DNA of 64,000 bases, from assembly GCF_963378085.1 (NCBI RefSeq), contig NZ_OY726395.1, positions 1,240,001-1,304,000 of the forward strand, read 5' to 3'. Made by a program: the position numbers and the translations under genes. The first letter of the stretch is position 1. Each line of letters starts with the position of its first letter. The stretch is from Mycolicibacterium sp. MU0050 (lineage in GTDB: Bacteria > Actinomycetota > Actinomycetes > Mycobacteriales > Mycobacteriaceae). Under the pieces are notes generated by a model. That model worked only from the letters and a program-made list of their open reading frames with translations. It was not told the DNA's origin and searched no databases. This document shows positions 36,494-45,985 of this stretch, piece after piece.

Positions 36494-38235
36494 GGCTGCT
36501 CCCCGGACCCGGCGTGCACGGCCTGCGAGTCGGCGATCTCGGCGTAGGTGGGACATTCGTCGAGCAGGTGCGCGTGGGTACCCGTGCCGACCACGCGGCC
36601 GTCGTCGAGCACGATCACCTGATCGGCCGAGGTGATGGTGGAAATCCGCTGGGCCACAACGACGACGGTGGCATCCGGCGCCACCTCCTGCAGGTTGGCG
36701 CGCACCCGGGCGTCGGTGTGCACATCGAGGGCGGAGAACGCGTCGTCGAACAGGTACACCGCGGGCCGACGGATGACGGCGCGGGCGATCGCCAAGCGTT
36801 GCCGTTGGCCACCGGAGAAGTTGATGCCGCCCTGGGCCACCCGCATCTCGAGGCCGTCGGGATGCGCGGCGATGAATCCGTCGGCGCAGGCCACCCGCAG
36901 CGCCTCCCACATGTCGGCCTCGGTGGCATCCGCGCGGCCATAACGCAGGTTGGCAGCCACCGTCCCGGAGAACAGGTATCCGCGCTGCGGCACCACCCCG
37001 AACGCCGACCACAACCGCTCGGTCCGGTAGTCGCGGACGTCGACCCCGTCGAGCAACACCGCGCCCGAGCTGACGTCGTACATCCGGCACAGCAACGCGA
37101 TCAGCGTCGACTTGCCGGATCCGGTGCTGCCGACGATGGCGGTGGTGGTCCCCGGCCGCGCGGTGAACGAAACATCGTGCAGGACGGGTTGTTCGGCGCC
37201 GGGATACCGGAACGAGACGCGGTCGGCGGACAGCGTCGGGACGCGGGAGCCGACGGGTTCGACCGGGTCCGCGGGATCGGCGACGGCCGGGGTGGTGGCC
37301 AGTACCTCGCCGATGCGTTCGGCGCACACCGAGGCCCGCGGCAGGACCGCGAGGAAGATCGTGGCCATCAGCACGGCCATCAGAATCTGCATGAAGTAGG
37401 ACAGGAACGCGATCAACGCGCCCACCTGCATCTGGCCGCCGTCGATGCGCAGCCCACCGAACCAGATCACCGCGACGCTGGAGATGTTGATGGTCAGCGT
37501 GGTCACCGGCAGCATCAGCGCCTGCCAGCGGCCGGCCTCCAGCGCGGTGTCCGACAGGGTCTGGTTGGCGACGGCGAACCGGTTGTGCTCGAAGGGCTCC
37601 CGGGCGAAGGCGCGGATCACCCGGATGCCGGCCAGTTGCTCGCGCATCACCCGGTTGATGCCGTCGATCAGCTCCTGCATCCGGCGGTAGATCGGCAGCA
37701 GGTGGCTGATGATCCAGTAGTTCGCCAGGCCCAGCACCGGGATGCTGACGATCAGCAGCCACGCCAGCCCGGGGTCCAGATGGATCGCCATGAACACCCC
37801 GCCGACGCACATGATCGGCGCGGTCACCAGCACCGTGAACGTCATCTGCACCAGCATCTGGATCTGCTGGACGTCGTTGGTGGTGCGGGTGATCAGCGAC
37901 GGCGCCCCGAAGCGCCCGGTCTCGTGTTCGGAGAACGTCGTGACGTGGTGGAACATCGCGGCGCGCAGGTCGCGGCCGAAGCTCATGCCGGTGCGGGACC
38001 CGAAGTAGACCGCGCCGACCGCGCACAGCACCTGCAGTGCGGTGACGGCCAGCATCACCCCGCCGAGGCGCACGATGGTGTCGGTGTCGCCGACGGCCAC
38101 GCCGTCGTCGATGATGGCGGCGTTGACCGTCGGCAGGTACAGCGACGCCATCGTGCTGATCAGCTGCAGCGTCATCACGGCGGCCACCAGCGGCCGGTAC
38201 GGCCGGACATACTGTCGCAGCAGCGCCCGGAGCAT
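36490..38235 (-). CDS. ABC exporter half-transporter, first subunit (Rv1273c-like)
   Basis: The protein has 581 residues: six membrane helices followed by a nucleotide-binding domain with Walker [10 protein letters not shown], signature [16 protein letters not shown], and [12 protein letters not shown], where the catalytic Glu after Walker B is replaced by Asp. Together with VAQRIST, a degenerate H-loop (Gln for His), this marks one non-canonical ATP site, as in asymmetric heterodimeric exporters. It is the first gene of the pair and starts at ATG 38235. The position beside lprB matches Rv1273c. The intergenic 38236-38364 contains the lprB promoter. Confidence 0.93.
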   Translation of the reverse strand: MLRALLRQYVRPYRPLVAAVMTLQLISTMASLYLPTVNAAIIDDGVAVGDTDTIVRLGGVMLAVTALQVLCAVGAVYFGSRTGMSFGRDLRAAMFHHVTTFSEHETGRFGAPSLITRTTNDVQQIQMLVQMTFTVLVTAPIMCVGGVFMAIHLDPGLAWLLIVSIPVLGLANYWIISHLLPIYRRMQELIDGINRVMREQLAGIRVIRAFAREPFEHNRFAVANQTLSDTALEAGRWQALMLPVTTLTINISSVAVIWFGGLRIDGGQMQVGALIAFLSYFMQILMAVLMATIFLAVLPRASVCAERIGEVLATTPAVADPADPVEPVGSRVPTLSADRVSFRYPGAEQPVLHDVSFTARPGTTTAIVGSTGSGKSTLIALLCRMYDVSSGAVLLDGVDVRDYRTERLWSAFGVVPQRGYLFSGTVAANLRYGRADATEADMWEALRVACADGFIAAHPDGLEMRVAQGGINFSGGQRQRLAIARAVIRRPAVYLFDDAFSALDVHTDARVRANLQEVAPDATVVVVAQRISTITSADQVIVLDDGRVVGTGTHAHLLDECPTYAEIADSQAVHAGSGEQP

Positions 38236-38364
38236 CCCGTAACTGTTGCACACCGGCCCCGCTCGGGTCCCGCACGCTGCGGTCGGCTCGAATTCCACGA
38301 CAAAAGACCAGGTCAATGGGCGTGTCGATGGTTCGTCGGCGGCGCTGCCGCTACAGTGCATGGG

Positions 38365-38913
38365 GTGACCGGGAGAACGTGGGCGGCGGCTGCCCTGGCA
38401 GCGGGTATGGCACTGCTGGCCGGATGCTCGAGCGACGACACCAGCGATCCGCAGGCCGGGGGTGACGTGCCGGCCAGCGCCGAGGCGCAGCACGGACCGG
38501 TGTTTCCCCAGTGCGGCGGCATCAGCGACGAGACCGTCAGCGAGCTCACCCAGGTTCCGGGCCTGGTCAACACCGCGACCAACTCCGTGGGGTGCCAGTG
38601 GTTGGCCGGCGGCAGCATCGCCGGACCGCACTTCTCTTTCACGTCGTTCCGCGGCAGTCCGATCGGTCGGGAACGCAAGACCCAGGAGCTGTCCCGCGAC
38701 AGCGTGGAGGACATCACCATCGAGGGCTACGACGGCTTCATCGCCATCGCCCGCAACCTGCTGACCGGTGTGGACACGCTCTGCGAGGTGGGCATCCAGT
38801 TCGACGACGACTTCATCGAATGGTCGGTGAGCTACGCCGCTGCGCCCTTCCCGGACCCGTGTGAGGTGGCCACCGAGTTGACCCGGCAATCGATCGTGAA
38901 CGCGCAGAAATGA
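38365..38913 (+). CDS. lprB: Lipoprotein LprB
   Basis: The protein has 182 residues. The signal peptide (TGRTWAAAALAAGMALLAGC) ends with lipobox LLAGC; the mature lipoprotein has PVFPQCGGISDETV, SVGCQWLAGG and SPIGRERKTQELSR, strongly reminiscent of Rv1274. It is expected to be anchored on the outer face of the membrane; the function is unknown. A TACAGT box at 38352-38357 followed by seven bases favours GTG 38365 over the in-frame GTG 38356, with a leaderless mRNA. The stop overlaps lprC by four bases, so the two are translated together. Confidence 0.95.
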   Translation: MTGRTWAAAALAAGMALLAGCSSDDTSDPQAGGDVPASAEAQHGPVFPQCGGISDETVSELTQVPGLVNTATNSVGCQWLAGGSIAGPHFSFTSFRGSPIGRERKTQELSRDSVEDITIEGYDGFIAIARNLLTGVDTLCEVGIQFDDDFIEWSVSYAAAPFPDPCEVATELTRQSIVNAQK

Positions 38914-39494
38914 GCGATTCGGTGCGACACCTTCCCTCCCGAGTTCCCGCCGGCCGGGCGCGGCACCGCGTCCTGGGCGGCGTGGCCGCCGTCGCCGCGC
39001 TGGCGATCCTGACCGGCTGCTCCGCGACGGTGGACGGCAATCCGGTCAAGGCCGGCGCCGGGCCGCGCAACAACGAGTCCGCGGAGACCTACCCGAACCT
39101 GCTCAAGGAATGCGACGTCCTGACCAGTGATGTGCTGGCCGAGACCGTGGGCGCCGAACCCGACGCCATCCAGAGCACCTTCGTCGGGGCGGTGTGCCGT
39201 TGGCAGGCCAGCAGTCAGACCGGCCTGGTGGACATCACCCGGTTCTGGTTCGAGACCGGCAGCCTGGACAACGAGACCCGGGTCGCCCAGGAACTCAACT
39301 ACCAGATCGAGGAGCGGCGGGTGGCCGGCGTGGCCTCGATCGTCATGCGCACCGGCGACGCCAACGGCGGCTGCGGGGTGGCCAGTGACGCGGCCGGCGT
39401 GGTCGGCTGGTGGGTCAACCCGCAGGCCCCCGGCGTCGACGCCTGCGAGCAGGCCATCGCCCTCATGGAGTTGACGCTCGCCACCAGTTCCTGA
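38910..39494 (+). CDS. lprC: Lipoprotein LprC (DUF3558-like)
   Basis: The protein has 194 residues. A basic N-terminus and hydrophobic stretch lead to the lipobox ILTGC (residue 37 is the Cys). The mature part contains NGNPVKAG-type spacing, LLKECDVLTSDVLAETVG, and paired cysteines (VCRWQ, NGGCGVA, VDACEQA), the pattern of the DUF3558 lipoproteins. It sits in an ATGA overlap with lprB, as Rv1274-Rv1275, which suggests the two proteins act together at the cell surface. The role is unknown. Confidence 0.93.
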   Translation: MSDSVRHLPSRVPAGRARHRVLGGVAAVAALAILTGCSATVDGNPVKAGAGPRNNESAETYPNLLKECDVLTSDVLAETVGAEPDAIQSTFVGAVCRWQASSQTGLVDITRFWFETGSLDNETRVAQELNYQIEERRVAGVASIVMRTGDANGGCGVASDAAGVVGWWVNPQAPGVDACEQAIALMELTLATSS

Positions 39495-39516
39495 TCCGCC
39501 GGCGCGTGCCCGGCGC

Positions 39517-40044
39517 TCAGCGGGGAACGTGGAAGGCGGTCAGCGCCGCGCTGCCGAGTTCGACGGCCGACCAGGGACCGGTGATGCGCAGCACCGCCAT
39601 CGCCGAGGTCGGATACTTGACCGAGATGCGCTCCGCGGCAGTCGCGTTGGTTCCGGGCGCGCCGGCCAGTCCGAGCGCCAGCGCCGACATCGTCGGCTCG
39701 TGGCCGATCACCAGCAAGGTCTGGACGTCGAAATCGAAGTACTGCTCGACGGCGTTGATCTCGGCGATCAACGCCCCCGGGGTCGCCCCGTAGATGCGGT
39801 CGGTGATGTGCGCGGGCGCCTCGATCCCGGTCCGCTGCAGGGTCTGGCGGGTCCTGGTGGCCGACGAGCACAGCACCGCCTGCACGGGCGGTTCCACCGG
39901 GGCGCCGTCGCGCAGCCAGTCCCCGGCCAGTCCGGCTTCGCGTTCACCGCGCGGCGCCAGCGGTCGGTCGTGGTCGGCCACGCCGTCGGGATAGGCGGAC
40001 TTCGCGTGCCGCAGCAGCACCAGATTTCGTCGTTGCTCGCTCAC
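39517..40044 (-). CDS. SixA-like histidine phosphatase (Rv1276c-like)
   Basis: The protein has 175 residues from GTG 40044. The phosphoglycerate-mutase-like active site appears as LVLLRHAKS near the N-terminus (the RHG motif, with Ala instead of Gly), a second Arg in SSATRTRQT, and the second His in VIGHEPT. SixA proteins dephosphorylate phosphohistidine on phosphotransfer proteins; whether that is the case here is not shown. It is convergent with lprC (22 bp apart) and divergent from the nuclease operon. Confidence 0.9.
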   Translation of the reverse strand: MSEQRRNLVLLRHAKSAYPDGVADHDRPLAPRGEREAGLAGDWLRDGAPVEPPVQAVLCSSATRTRQTLQRTGIEAPAHITDRIYGATPGALIAEINAVEQYFDFDVQTLLVIGHEPTMSALALGLAGAPGTNATAAERISVKYPTSAMAVLRITGPWSAVELGSAALTAFHVPR

Positions 40045-40144
40045 ACCGGCCACGTTAGGCCAACTTGTCGGAGCGCGGTCATACACTCGCCACGACCGGG
40101 CTTCGAACAGCCGCCGAGGACGAGGACAGAAGGTAGGGGACGCC

Positions 40145-41317
40145 GTGCGATTCGTGCACACCGCCGACTGGCAGCTGGGGATGACCCGGCACTTTCTGGA
40201 AGGTGAGGCGCAACCCCGGTATTCGGCGGCACGCCGGGAAGCGGTGGCCGGCCTGCGGACGCTGGCCGAGGAACACGGGGCCGAGTTCGTGGTGGTGGCC
40301 GGCGACGTGTTCGAGGACAACCACCTCGACCCGGAGGTCATCGGCAAGTCGTTGGAGGCGATGCGCGCCATCGGCATCCCGGTGTACCTGCTGCCCGGCA
40401 ACCACGATCCCCTCGACGCCGCGTCGGTGTACACCAGCGCACTGTTCACCGCGGAGGCCCCGGCCAACGTCACCGTCCTCGACCGCGCCGGCCGGCACCA
40501 GATCCGGCCCGGTCTGGAACTCGTCGCGGCGCCGTGGCGGTCCAAGCGCCCCACCACCGATCTGGTCGCCGAGGTGCTGGCCGACCTGCCCGCCGACGGC
40601 ACCACCCGGATCCTCGTCGCGCACGGCGGGGTCGACGTCCTGGATCCGGACCCCACCCGGGTGTCGCTGATCCGGCTCGAGGCGGTGCAGGAGGCGCTCG
40701 ACCGCGGTGCCGTGCACTATGTGGCCTTGGGGGACAAGCATTCTCGTACCTGTGTCGGAGACTCGGGCCGGGTCTGGTACTCGGGTTCCCCGGAGGTCAC
40801 CAACTATGACGACATCGAGCCCGACCCCGGGCACGTCCTGGTCGTCGACATCGACGAGTCCGACCCGGCGCGGCCGGTGCGGGTGGATGCGCACCGGGTC
40901 GGGCGCTGGCGGTTCGTCACCCTGCCCCCGATGCAGCTCGACAACAGCCGGGACATCGCCGATCTCGACGTCAATCTGGACCTGATGCCGGACAAGGAAC
41001 GCACGGTGGTGCGGCTGGTGTTGACCGGAACGCTGACCGTGACCGACCGGGCTCGGCTCGACGCCTGCCTGGACAAGTACGCGCGGCTGTTCGGCTGGGT
41101 CGGGTTGTGGGAACGGCACTGCGATATCGCCGTGGTGCCCGCCGACGCGGAGTTCTCCGACATCGGCATCGGCGGTTTCGCCGCCAGCGCGGTCGAGGAA
41201 TTGATGGCCACCGCGCGCGGCGACGACCCGGCGGTGGCCAAGGACGCGCAGGCCGCCCTGGCGCTGCTGCTCCGGTTGTCCGGGACGTTGGCGACGCCGA
41301 AAAGCGGTGCGGCATGA
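40145..41317 (+). CDS. SbcD/Mre11-like DNA exonuclease subunit (Rv1277-like)
   Basis: The protein has 390 residues. The calcineurin-type phosphoesterase motifs are complete: HTADWQLG (D-x-Q instead of the usual D-x-H at motif I), GDVFEDN, GNHDP, LVAHGGVD and ALGDKHSR. The C-terminal part would bind the SbcC-like ATPase. Such complexes trim DNA ends in double-strand-break repair. GTG 40145 is preceded by AGGTAGGGGA. It overlaps the next gene by four bases (ATGA). The length and order match Rv1277-Rv1278. Confidence 0.9.
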   Translation: MRFVHTADWQLGMTRHFLEGEAQPRYSAARREAVAGLRTLAEEHGAEFVVVAGDVFEDNHLDPEVIGKSLEAMRAIGIPVYLLPGNHDPLDAASVYTSALFTAEAPANVTVLDRAGRHQIRPGLELVAAPWRSKRPTTDLVAEVLADLPADGTTRILVAHGGVDVLDPDPTRVSLIRLEAVQEALDRGAVHYVALGDKHSRTCVGDSGRVWYSGSPEVTNYDDIEPDPGHVLVVDIDESDPARPVRVDAHRVGRWRFVTLPPMQLDNSRDIADLDVNLDLMPDKERTVVRLVLTGTLTVTDRARLDACLDKYARLFGWVGLWERHCDIAVVPADAEFSDIGIGGFAASAVEELMATARGDDPAVAKDAQAALALLLRLSGTLATPKSGAA

Positions 41318-43935
41318 GGCTGCATCGGCTGGTGCTGACGAACTACCGCGGCATCACCCACCGCGAGATCGAGTTCGCCGAGCAGGGCGTGACGGTGGTG
41401 TGCGGCGCCAACGAGATCGGCAAGTCGTCGATGATCGAGGCGCTAGACCTGCTGCTGGAGTCCAAGGACCGGTCCAACAAGAAGGACGTCAAGCAGGTCA
41501 AGCCCACCCACGCCGACGTCGGCGCGGAGGTCACCGCGGAGATCAGCACCGGTCCGTACCGGTTCGTGTACCGCAAGCGGTTCCACAAGAAATGCGAAAC
41601 CGAGTTGCAGATCCTCGCGCCCGCACGCGAGCAACTCACCGGCGACGAGGCCCATCAGCGCGTCCGCGGGATGCTCGACGAGACCGTGGACACCGGGCTG
41701 TGGCAGGCCCAGCGTGTGCTGCAGGCCGCCTCGACCTCGGCGGTGGACCTGTCCGGGTGTGACGCGTTGTCGCGGGCGCTCGACGTGGCCGCCAGCGACG
41801 CCGTCGACGGCCTGTCGGCCGGTCTCTCGGGCGTCGAACCGGTGTTGATCGAGAAGATCGACGCCGAGTACGCCCGCTACTTCACCGCGACCGGACGTGC
41901 GACCGGCGAGTGGGCGGCGGCGATCGCCGCCGTGAAGACCGCCGAGGATGAGGTGGCCACGCAGGCCGCGGCGGTCGCCGAGGTCGAGGAGCGGGTGCGC
42001 GCGCACGCCGCGCTGTCCACCGAACTCGAGGCCCTGACCGCCCGGCGCGCGGACGCGGCGGAGCGGCTCCGGGAGGCGCAGTCCGCGGCCGAGGCGGTGG
42101 CAAAGCTCAGTGCCGAGGCACGCGCCGCCGAATCCGACGCGGCCACCAAGGCGGCGGCCGAGGCCACCGCGACGGCCGCCCTCGAGGAGCGCCGGCGCCT
42201 GCGCGAGGACGTGCAGACCCGGCAGGAGGCCCTCACGGCCGCGGAGACCGCCGCCGTTGCGGCCACCGAGTCCGAGGCCACCGGTGCCGAGGTGGTGAAG
42301 GCCGCCGAGGTTGCCGCCGCCGCGGCCGAGCAGGAACTGCAGGCCCTCGACCAGCGGGTGCGGCTGGCCCGGCAGGTGGTCGACCGGCTCGCCGAGGCGG
42401 CCGAGGCCGAGCGACTGACCGCGCTGGTCGGCCGGTTCGACACCGTGCAGACCGAGCGGGCGACCGTGGCCGCCGAGCTGGCACGGATCACCTTGACCGA
42501 CAACCAGTTCCGCGGGATTGAGGTGGCCGCGGCCGCCGTCGATCGGGCCCGGGATCAGGCGGAGCTGACGGCTGCGGCCATCGAGTTCACCGCCGAGACC
42601 GACATGGAACTCGCGGTGGGGGAGCGGCGCATCACCCTGACCGCCGGCGAAACCTGGTCGCTGAGCGCGGCCGATGCCGCGTCGGTGGCGCTGCCCGGGA
42701 TCCTGCGCGTCGACGTCAAGCCCGCCGCCACGGCCGTGGACACCCACGCGAAACTGGCTGCCGCACAGGCACACCTGACGCAGCTGCTGGCCGAGGCGGA
42801 GGTGGCCGACGTCGAACAGGCCCGCGGGCTACGGGACCGGCGAGCCGAGCTGACAGGGCGCCGGGACCAGCTCGACGCCACGTTGTCGGGGATCACCGGC
42901 GCCGACGACATCGACGAGCTCCGCGCCCGGCTCGCCGCGTTGCGGTCCGACCCGGCACCCGAGATCGACGCTGCGGCGGCGAAATCCGAGTTGGCCGCCG
43001 CCGAGCAGGCGCTGCGGGAGGCGGCGACACACGCCGAGACCCAACGCAAGGTCGTCACGGCGGCCATCAAGCAACTGTCCGAGCGCACCGCCGCGGCCGC
43101 GACCGCCCGCAACCTGGTGACGGTGGCACGCGCCGAGCTGACCGCCAGCACCGAACGGCTGGCCGCGCTGCGCGCCGAGCAGTCCGACGAGGACGCCGCG
43201 GCGGTCGCGCAGGTCGCCGTCGAGGCGGCTCGGGTGGCACAGCAGCGGGCCGCCGAACTCGCGGCACAGCTGGCCGAGGCCGGCCCCGACGCAGTGACCG
43301 CCGCCCTGGCCGCCGCGCGCGTCGACGCCGACGACGTCGACGCCCGCCATGGCGACACCGCCCGCGCGTTGCGCGACATCGAGGTGGAGCTGGCGGTCTT
43401 CGGCACCGAGGGCCGCACCGGCAAGCTCGATGCCGCGAAGATCCGCCGCGAGCACGCTCTCGCGGCCTACGCGCGGGTGCAGCGTCGGGCACGGGCGGTG
43501 GAACTGCTGCGTACGGTGATGAACCGGCACCGCGACAACACCCGGCTGCGTTACGTCCAGCCGTTCCGCACCGAGGTGGAGCGGTTGGGCCGCACCGTGT
43601 TCGGCGAGACCTTCGAGGTCGAGGTCGACAGTGACCTGTGCATCCGCAACCGCACCCTGGACGGCCGCACGGTGCCGTTCGAATCGTTGTCCGGCGGCGC
43701 CAAGGAACAGCTGGGCATCGTGGCGCGGCTCGCGGTCGCCGCGCTGGTGGCCCACGAGGACACCGTGCCCGTGGTCATCGACGACGCGCTGGGCTTCTCC
43801 GACCCCGAGCGGCTGGCCCGGATGGGCGCGGTGTTCGACCAGGTCGGTGCCAACGGTCAGGTCATCGTGCTGACCTGCTCACCGGAGCGGTACAACGCCG
43901 TCAGCGGCGCGCACCGGGTGCAGCTGAGCGCCTGA
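41314..43935 (+). CDS. SbcC/Rad50-like ATPase without zinc hook (Rv1278-like)
   Basis: This is an 873-residue SMC-type ATPase. Walker A GANEIGKSS (31-39) is at the N-terminus; signature LSGGAKEQLG and Walker B VPVVIDDALGFSD are near the C-terminus. Two long Ala/Glu/Arg-rich coiled coils (about 200-400 and 530-740) flank a short globular, beta-rich segment (about 420-480, ELAVGERRITLTAGETWSLS). No CxxC zinc hook occurs; all cysteines are isolated. M. tuberculosis Rv1278 has nearly the same length. It is expected to work with the SbcD-like partner on DNA ends. The large palindrome at 43944 terminates it. Confidence 0.92.
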   Translation: MRLHRLVLTNYRGITHREIEFAEQGVTVVCGANEIGKSSMIEALDLLLESKDRSNKKDVKQVKPTHADVGAEVTAEISTGPYRFVYRKRFHKKCETELQILAPAREQLTGDEAHQRVRGMLDETVDTGLWQAQRVLQAASTSAVDLSGCDALSRALDVAASDAVDGLSAGLSGVEPVLIEKIDAEYARYFTATGRATGEWAAAIAAVKTAEDEVATQAAAVAEVEERVRAHAALSTELEALTARRADAAERLREAQSAAEAVAKLSAEARAAESDAATKAAAEATATAALEERRRLREDVQTRQEALTAAETAAVAATESEATGAEVVKAAEVAAAAAEQELQALDQRVRLARQVVDRLAEAAEAERLTALVGRFDTVQTERATVAAELARITLTDNQFRGIEVAAAAVDRARDQAELTAAAIEFTAETDMELAVGERRITLTAGETWSLSAADAASVALPGILRVDVKPAATAVDTHAKLAAAQAHLTQLLAEAEVADVEQARGLRDRRAELTGRRDQLDATLSGITGADDIDELRARLAALRSDPAPEIDAAAAKSELAAAEQALREAATHAETQRKVVTAAIKQLSERTAAAATARNLVTVARAELTASTERLAALRAEQSDEDAAAVAQVAVEAARVAQQRAAELAAQLAEAGPDAVTAALAAARVDADDVDARHGDTARALRDIEVELAVFGTEGRTGKLDAAKIRREHALAAYARVQRRARAVELLRTVMNRHRDNTRLRYVQPFRTEVERLGRTVFGETFEVEVDSDLCIRNRTLDGRTVPFESLSGGAKEQLGIVARLAVAALVAHEDTVPVVIDDALGFSDPERLARMGAVFDQVGANGQVIVLTCSPERYNAVSGAHRVQLSA

Positions 43936-43943
43936 CTCTGCGA

Positions 43944-43978
43944 TTTGGGTGCGTTGGGCGCCGCCCAACGCACCCAAA
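43944..43978. terminator. Perfect 35-bp palindrome, bidirectional terminator
   Basis: TTTGGGTGCGTTGGGCG (43944-43960) and its exact reverse complement (43962-43978) flank one central base. The RNA would form a stem of about 15 bp with a 5-base loop and A/U at the base on both strands. It separates the convergent sbcC-like gene and the flavoprotein gene by 49 bp in all. The outer arm sequence recurs near 24527-24538. Confidence 0.85.
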
Positions 43979-43984
43979 CCACCC

Positions 43985-45214
43985 TCAGAAGTAGGCGTTG
44001 GCCGGAATCGGCGTGCCGTGCAGCAGGTTCTCGCCGATCACCCGGGCCTTGTAGGCCACCGGGTTGTGCAGCGTGATGGTGCGGATGTTGCGCCAGTGCC
44101 GGTCCAGATTGCGATGCCGGCTGGCTGCGCTGGCCCCGCCGAGTTCCAACAGGCGGGTGGCGGCCTCGGGGGCGACCGCGTCGAGGTGCACCTTGACCTT
44201 GGCCACCTTCAGCTGTGCCGCGGCGGCCAGCTCCGCATCCGGTATCCCCCGCGCGTCATACGAGTCGGTGGCCGCCCCGATGGCGTCGGCGGCATCGAGC
44301 ACCGCCGCGCGCGCAATGTATGCGGTGCTGGCCAGCTCGCCCAGCAGCTTCTGGTAGAGCGGATCGTCCACCGGAGCCTCGGTCAGGGCGTGGCTGAAGC
44401 TACGGGTGCGCGAGCGCAACAGGGCGGCACCGTCGTCGACCACGGCGGCCAGTACGCCGGCGACCACGGCGTGGATGAACAGTTGCAGCGAGGCGTACTG
44501 CACGGTGGGTTGCGGGTCCGCGTCGTACGGGGTGTCGGCCAGCACCTCCTCGGCGGACACTGCCACGTTGTCGAACACGGTGGTACCGGTGCCGGTGCGG
44601 CGCTGCCCGAAGCCGTCCCAGTCGTCGATCAGCGTCACGCCCTCGCGGTCGGCGTTGACGATCACGGAGGCCACGGAGTCGTGGTCGGTGGTGCTGGTGA
44701 CGGTCAGGTAGTCGGAGAACAGCGTGCCCGTGCTGTAGAACTTCTCGCCGGTCAGGCGGAACCCGCCGGACCCGTCGGGCAACAGTCGGGTGTTGAACAC
44801 CAGGCTGCCCACCGCCAGGCTGCCCTTCTCACTGAACGCGTTGGCGAACAGCTTTCCGTCGGCGACCTCCCGCAGCCAGCGCAGGGCCACCGCGTCGGTG
44901 GGGTCGGCGTGCAGGGCGCGCAATCGTTCCTCGACGAACCAGAAGTGGGTGCGGAAGATGTGGGCGACGATGGGGTCGGCCTGCGCCACGTCGATGAGCG
45001 TCGAAAAGAGCTGGCGGACCGACAATCCGGGCCCGCCGAATTCCGCGGGCAGCCGGAGGGTGCCGAAACCGGCCCGCTTGAGCGCCGCGACTTGGTCGAA
45101 CGGATTCTCGTCGTTGAGGTCGCGGTCCTTGGCCCCGTCCGCGATGTCGGCGAGCAGGGCGGCGAATTCTTCCGAGCCGGGCAGTGCCGGGCGCCGGATG
45201 GGTGCTTGAGTCAT
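43985..45214 (-). CDS. Acyl-CoA dehydrogenase-fold flavin monooxygenase (DszC/SfnB-like)
   Basis: The protein has 409 residues from ATG 45214. It has the acyl-CoA dehydrogenase fold: helical N-terminal domain with GFGTLRLPAEFGGPGLSVRQL, middle beta domain with LTGEKFYSTGTLFSDYLTVTS, and C-terminal helices. The usual catalytic Glu context of dehydrogenases is not evident, and the LRLPAEFGG plus FYSTG pattern fits DszC- or SfnB-type FMNH2-dependent oxygenases of sulfur or amine compounds. The substrate is unknown. An upstream in-frame start at 45250 lacks support. M. tuberculosis has a different gene (Rv1279) in this slot. Confidence 0.85.
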   Translation of the reverse strand: MTQAPIRRPALPGSEEFAALLADIADGAKDRDLNDENPFDQVAALKRAGFGTLRLPAEFGGPGLSVRQLFSTLIDVAQADPIVAHIFRTHFWFVEERLRALHADPTDAVALRWLREVADGKLFANAFSEKGSLAVGSLVFNTRLLPDGSGGFRLTGEKFYSTGTLFSDYLTVTSTTDHDSVASVIVNADREGVTLIDDWDGFGQRRTGTGTTVFDNVAVSAEEVLADTPYDADPQPTVQYASLQLFIHAVVAGVLAAVVDDGAALLRSRTRSFSHALTEAPVDDPLYQKLLGELASTAYIARAAVLDAADAIGAATDSYDARGIPDAELAAAAQLKVAKVKVHLDAVAPEAATRLLELGGASAASRHRNLDRHWRNIRTITLHNPVAYKARVIGENLLHGTPIPANAYF

Positions 45215-45291
45215 GCCAGGATTTCTACCGAGTCGGCCGCGGTGCGGCACTGCTTGCGCTCAGCGCGAATCCAAAGGCCCCGCCCCGCTGT

Positions 45292-45310
45292 CTACTATTT
45301 GCCGTAGTAG
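45292..45310. promoter_or_regulatory. CTACTA/TAGTAG dyad upstream of the copper/peroxidase cluster
   Basis: CTACTA (45292-45297) and TAGTAG (45305-45310) form an inverted repeat with a 7-bp spacer, 19 bases before GTG 45330. Its sequence recalls TAC-rich dyads bound by BlaI/CopY-type repressors, but the match is not decisive. No regulator gene is adjacent. Confidence 0.55.
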
Positions 45311-45329
45311 GGCGGGTACCCTGGTCCGC

Positions 45330-45860
45330 GTGAGGTCCGCCCCTTCGACGGCTTCTCGTCTGCACGGTGTTTCCGTGGCCGCGTGCTCGGCCACGGTGGC
45401 CGTTGCTGCCCACGGCGCGGCGGGAGGTCGGCCGCCGAGCGGGGCCGGGTTGATGCTGCTCCTCGCAACCGCCGCGACGGTGGGCGCGATCTCGGCGGCC
45501 CATCGCACCGCGACGGCTCCGCGGCTGCGGTTGCTGGGCTTCCTGGGCCTCGGACAATTCTTCGGCCACGTGGCGCTGAGCGTCGGCGGTGCCCACGCCC
45601 ACGCCGACGCCGCGGTGCCGACCGCGCCGATGCTGACGGCGCACGTGCTGGCCACCGTGCTGTGCGCGGCGCTGATCCTGCTGTCCGAACAGCTCTGCCG
45701 CGTGCTCGACTCGGTGTTGCGGCACGCCGGCACCGCTGCGGTGGCGGCCCTCGACCGCGGCGGCCTCGGCAGTCCCTCCTACCGGTTTGCGCTGACGGCG
45801 GAAGTGTTGGCGTCCGGCACCGGAAACCGTGGCCCACCGGCGGTCCCGCTGGCCGCCTGA
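45330..45860 (+). CDS. Hypothetical four-helix membrane protein with His-rich loop
   Basis: The protein has 176 residues from GTG 45330. Four hydrophobic segments are visible (about 13-32, 38-55, 66-82, 100-122). The loop after the third helix contains GGAHAHADA, a possible metal-binding stretch, and the C-terminus is polar. No known family was identified. It is followed by a PCuAC copper lipoprotein and a DyP peroxidase on the same strand, so a role in copper handling or peroxidase maturation is a reasonable guess but unproven. The start has no strong ribosome site; a dyad lies just upstream. Confidence 0.75.
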   Translation: MRSAPSTASRLHGVSVAACSATVAVAAHGAAGGRPPSGAGLMLLLATAATVGAISAAHRTATAPRLRLLGFLGLGQFFGHVALSVGGAHAHADAAVPTAPMLTAHVLATVLCAALILLSEQLCRVLDSVLRHAGTAAVAALDRGGLGSPSYRFALTAEVLASGTGNRGPPAVPLAA

Positions 45861-45941
45861 TCGCTCACCTCGGGGTGCAGCCCGATCGGGCGTTCCGGTC
45901 GTGCTGATTCACCGCCGCTGCCCGATGCAGCCGCGGTTTCT

Positions 45942-45960
45942 CGCGTCACCCGGTGACGCG
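45942..45960. promoter_or_regulatory. Perfect 19-bp palindrome before the PCuAC gene
   Basis: CGCGTCACC (45942-45950) and GGTGACGCG (45952-45960) flank a single C. It lies 25 bases upstream of ATG 45986 and ten before its GAAGGTGAG ribosome site. It may be an operator, or an RNA hairpin that attenuates or stabilises the downstream message. Confidence 0.7.
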
Positions 45961-45985
45961 CCCCTACCACGAAGGTGAGCCATTG

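Noticed and set aside
36514..38364. Upstream extension of the lprB frame through the ABC exporter genes
   Set aside because: Antisense to a well-supported ABC transporter; only the part from GTG 38365 has lipoprotein sequence.
44000..44600. Disrupted acyl-CoA dehydrogenase
   Set aside because: The frame is intact over the full fold. The absence of a typical dehydrogenase Glu fits DszC-like monooxygenases and is not decay.
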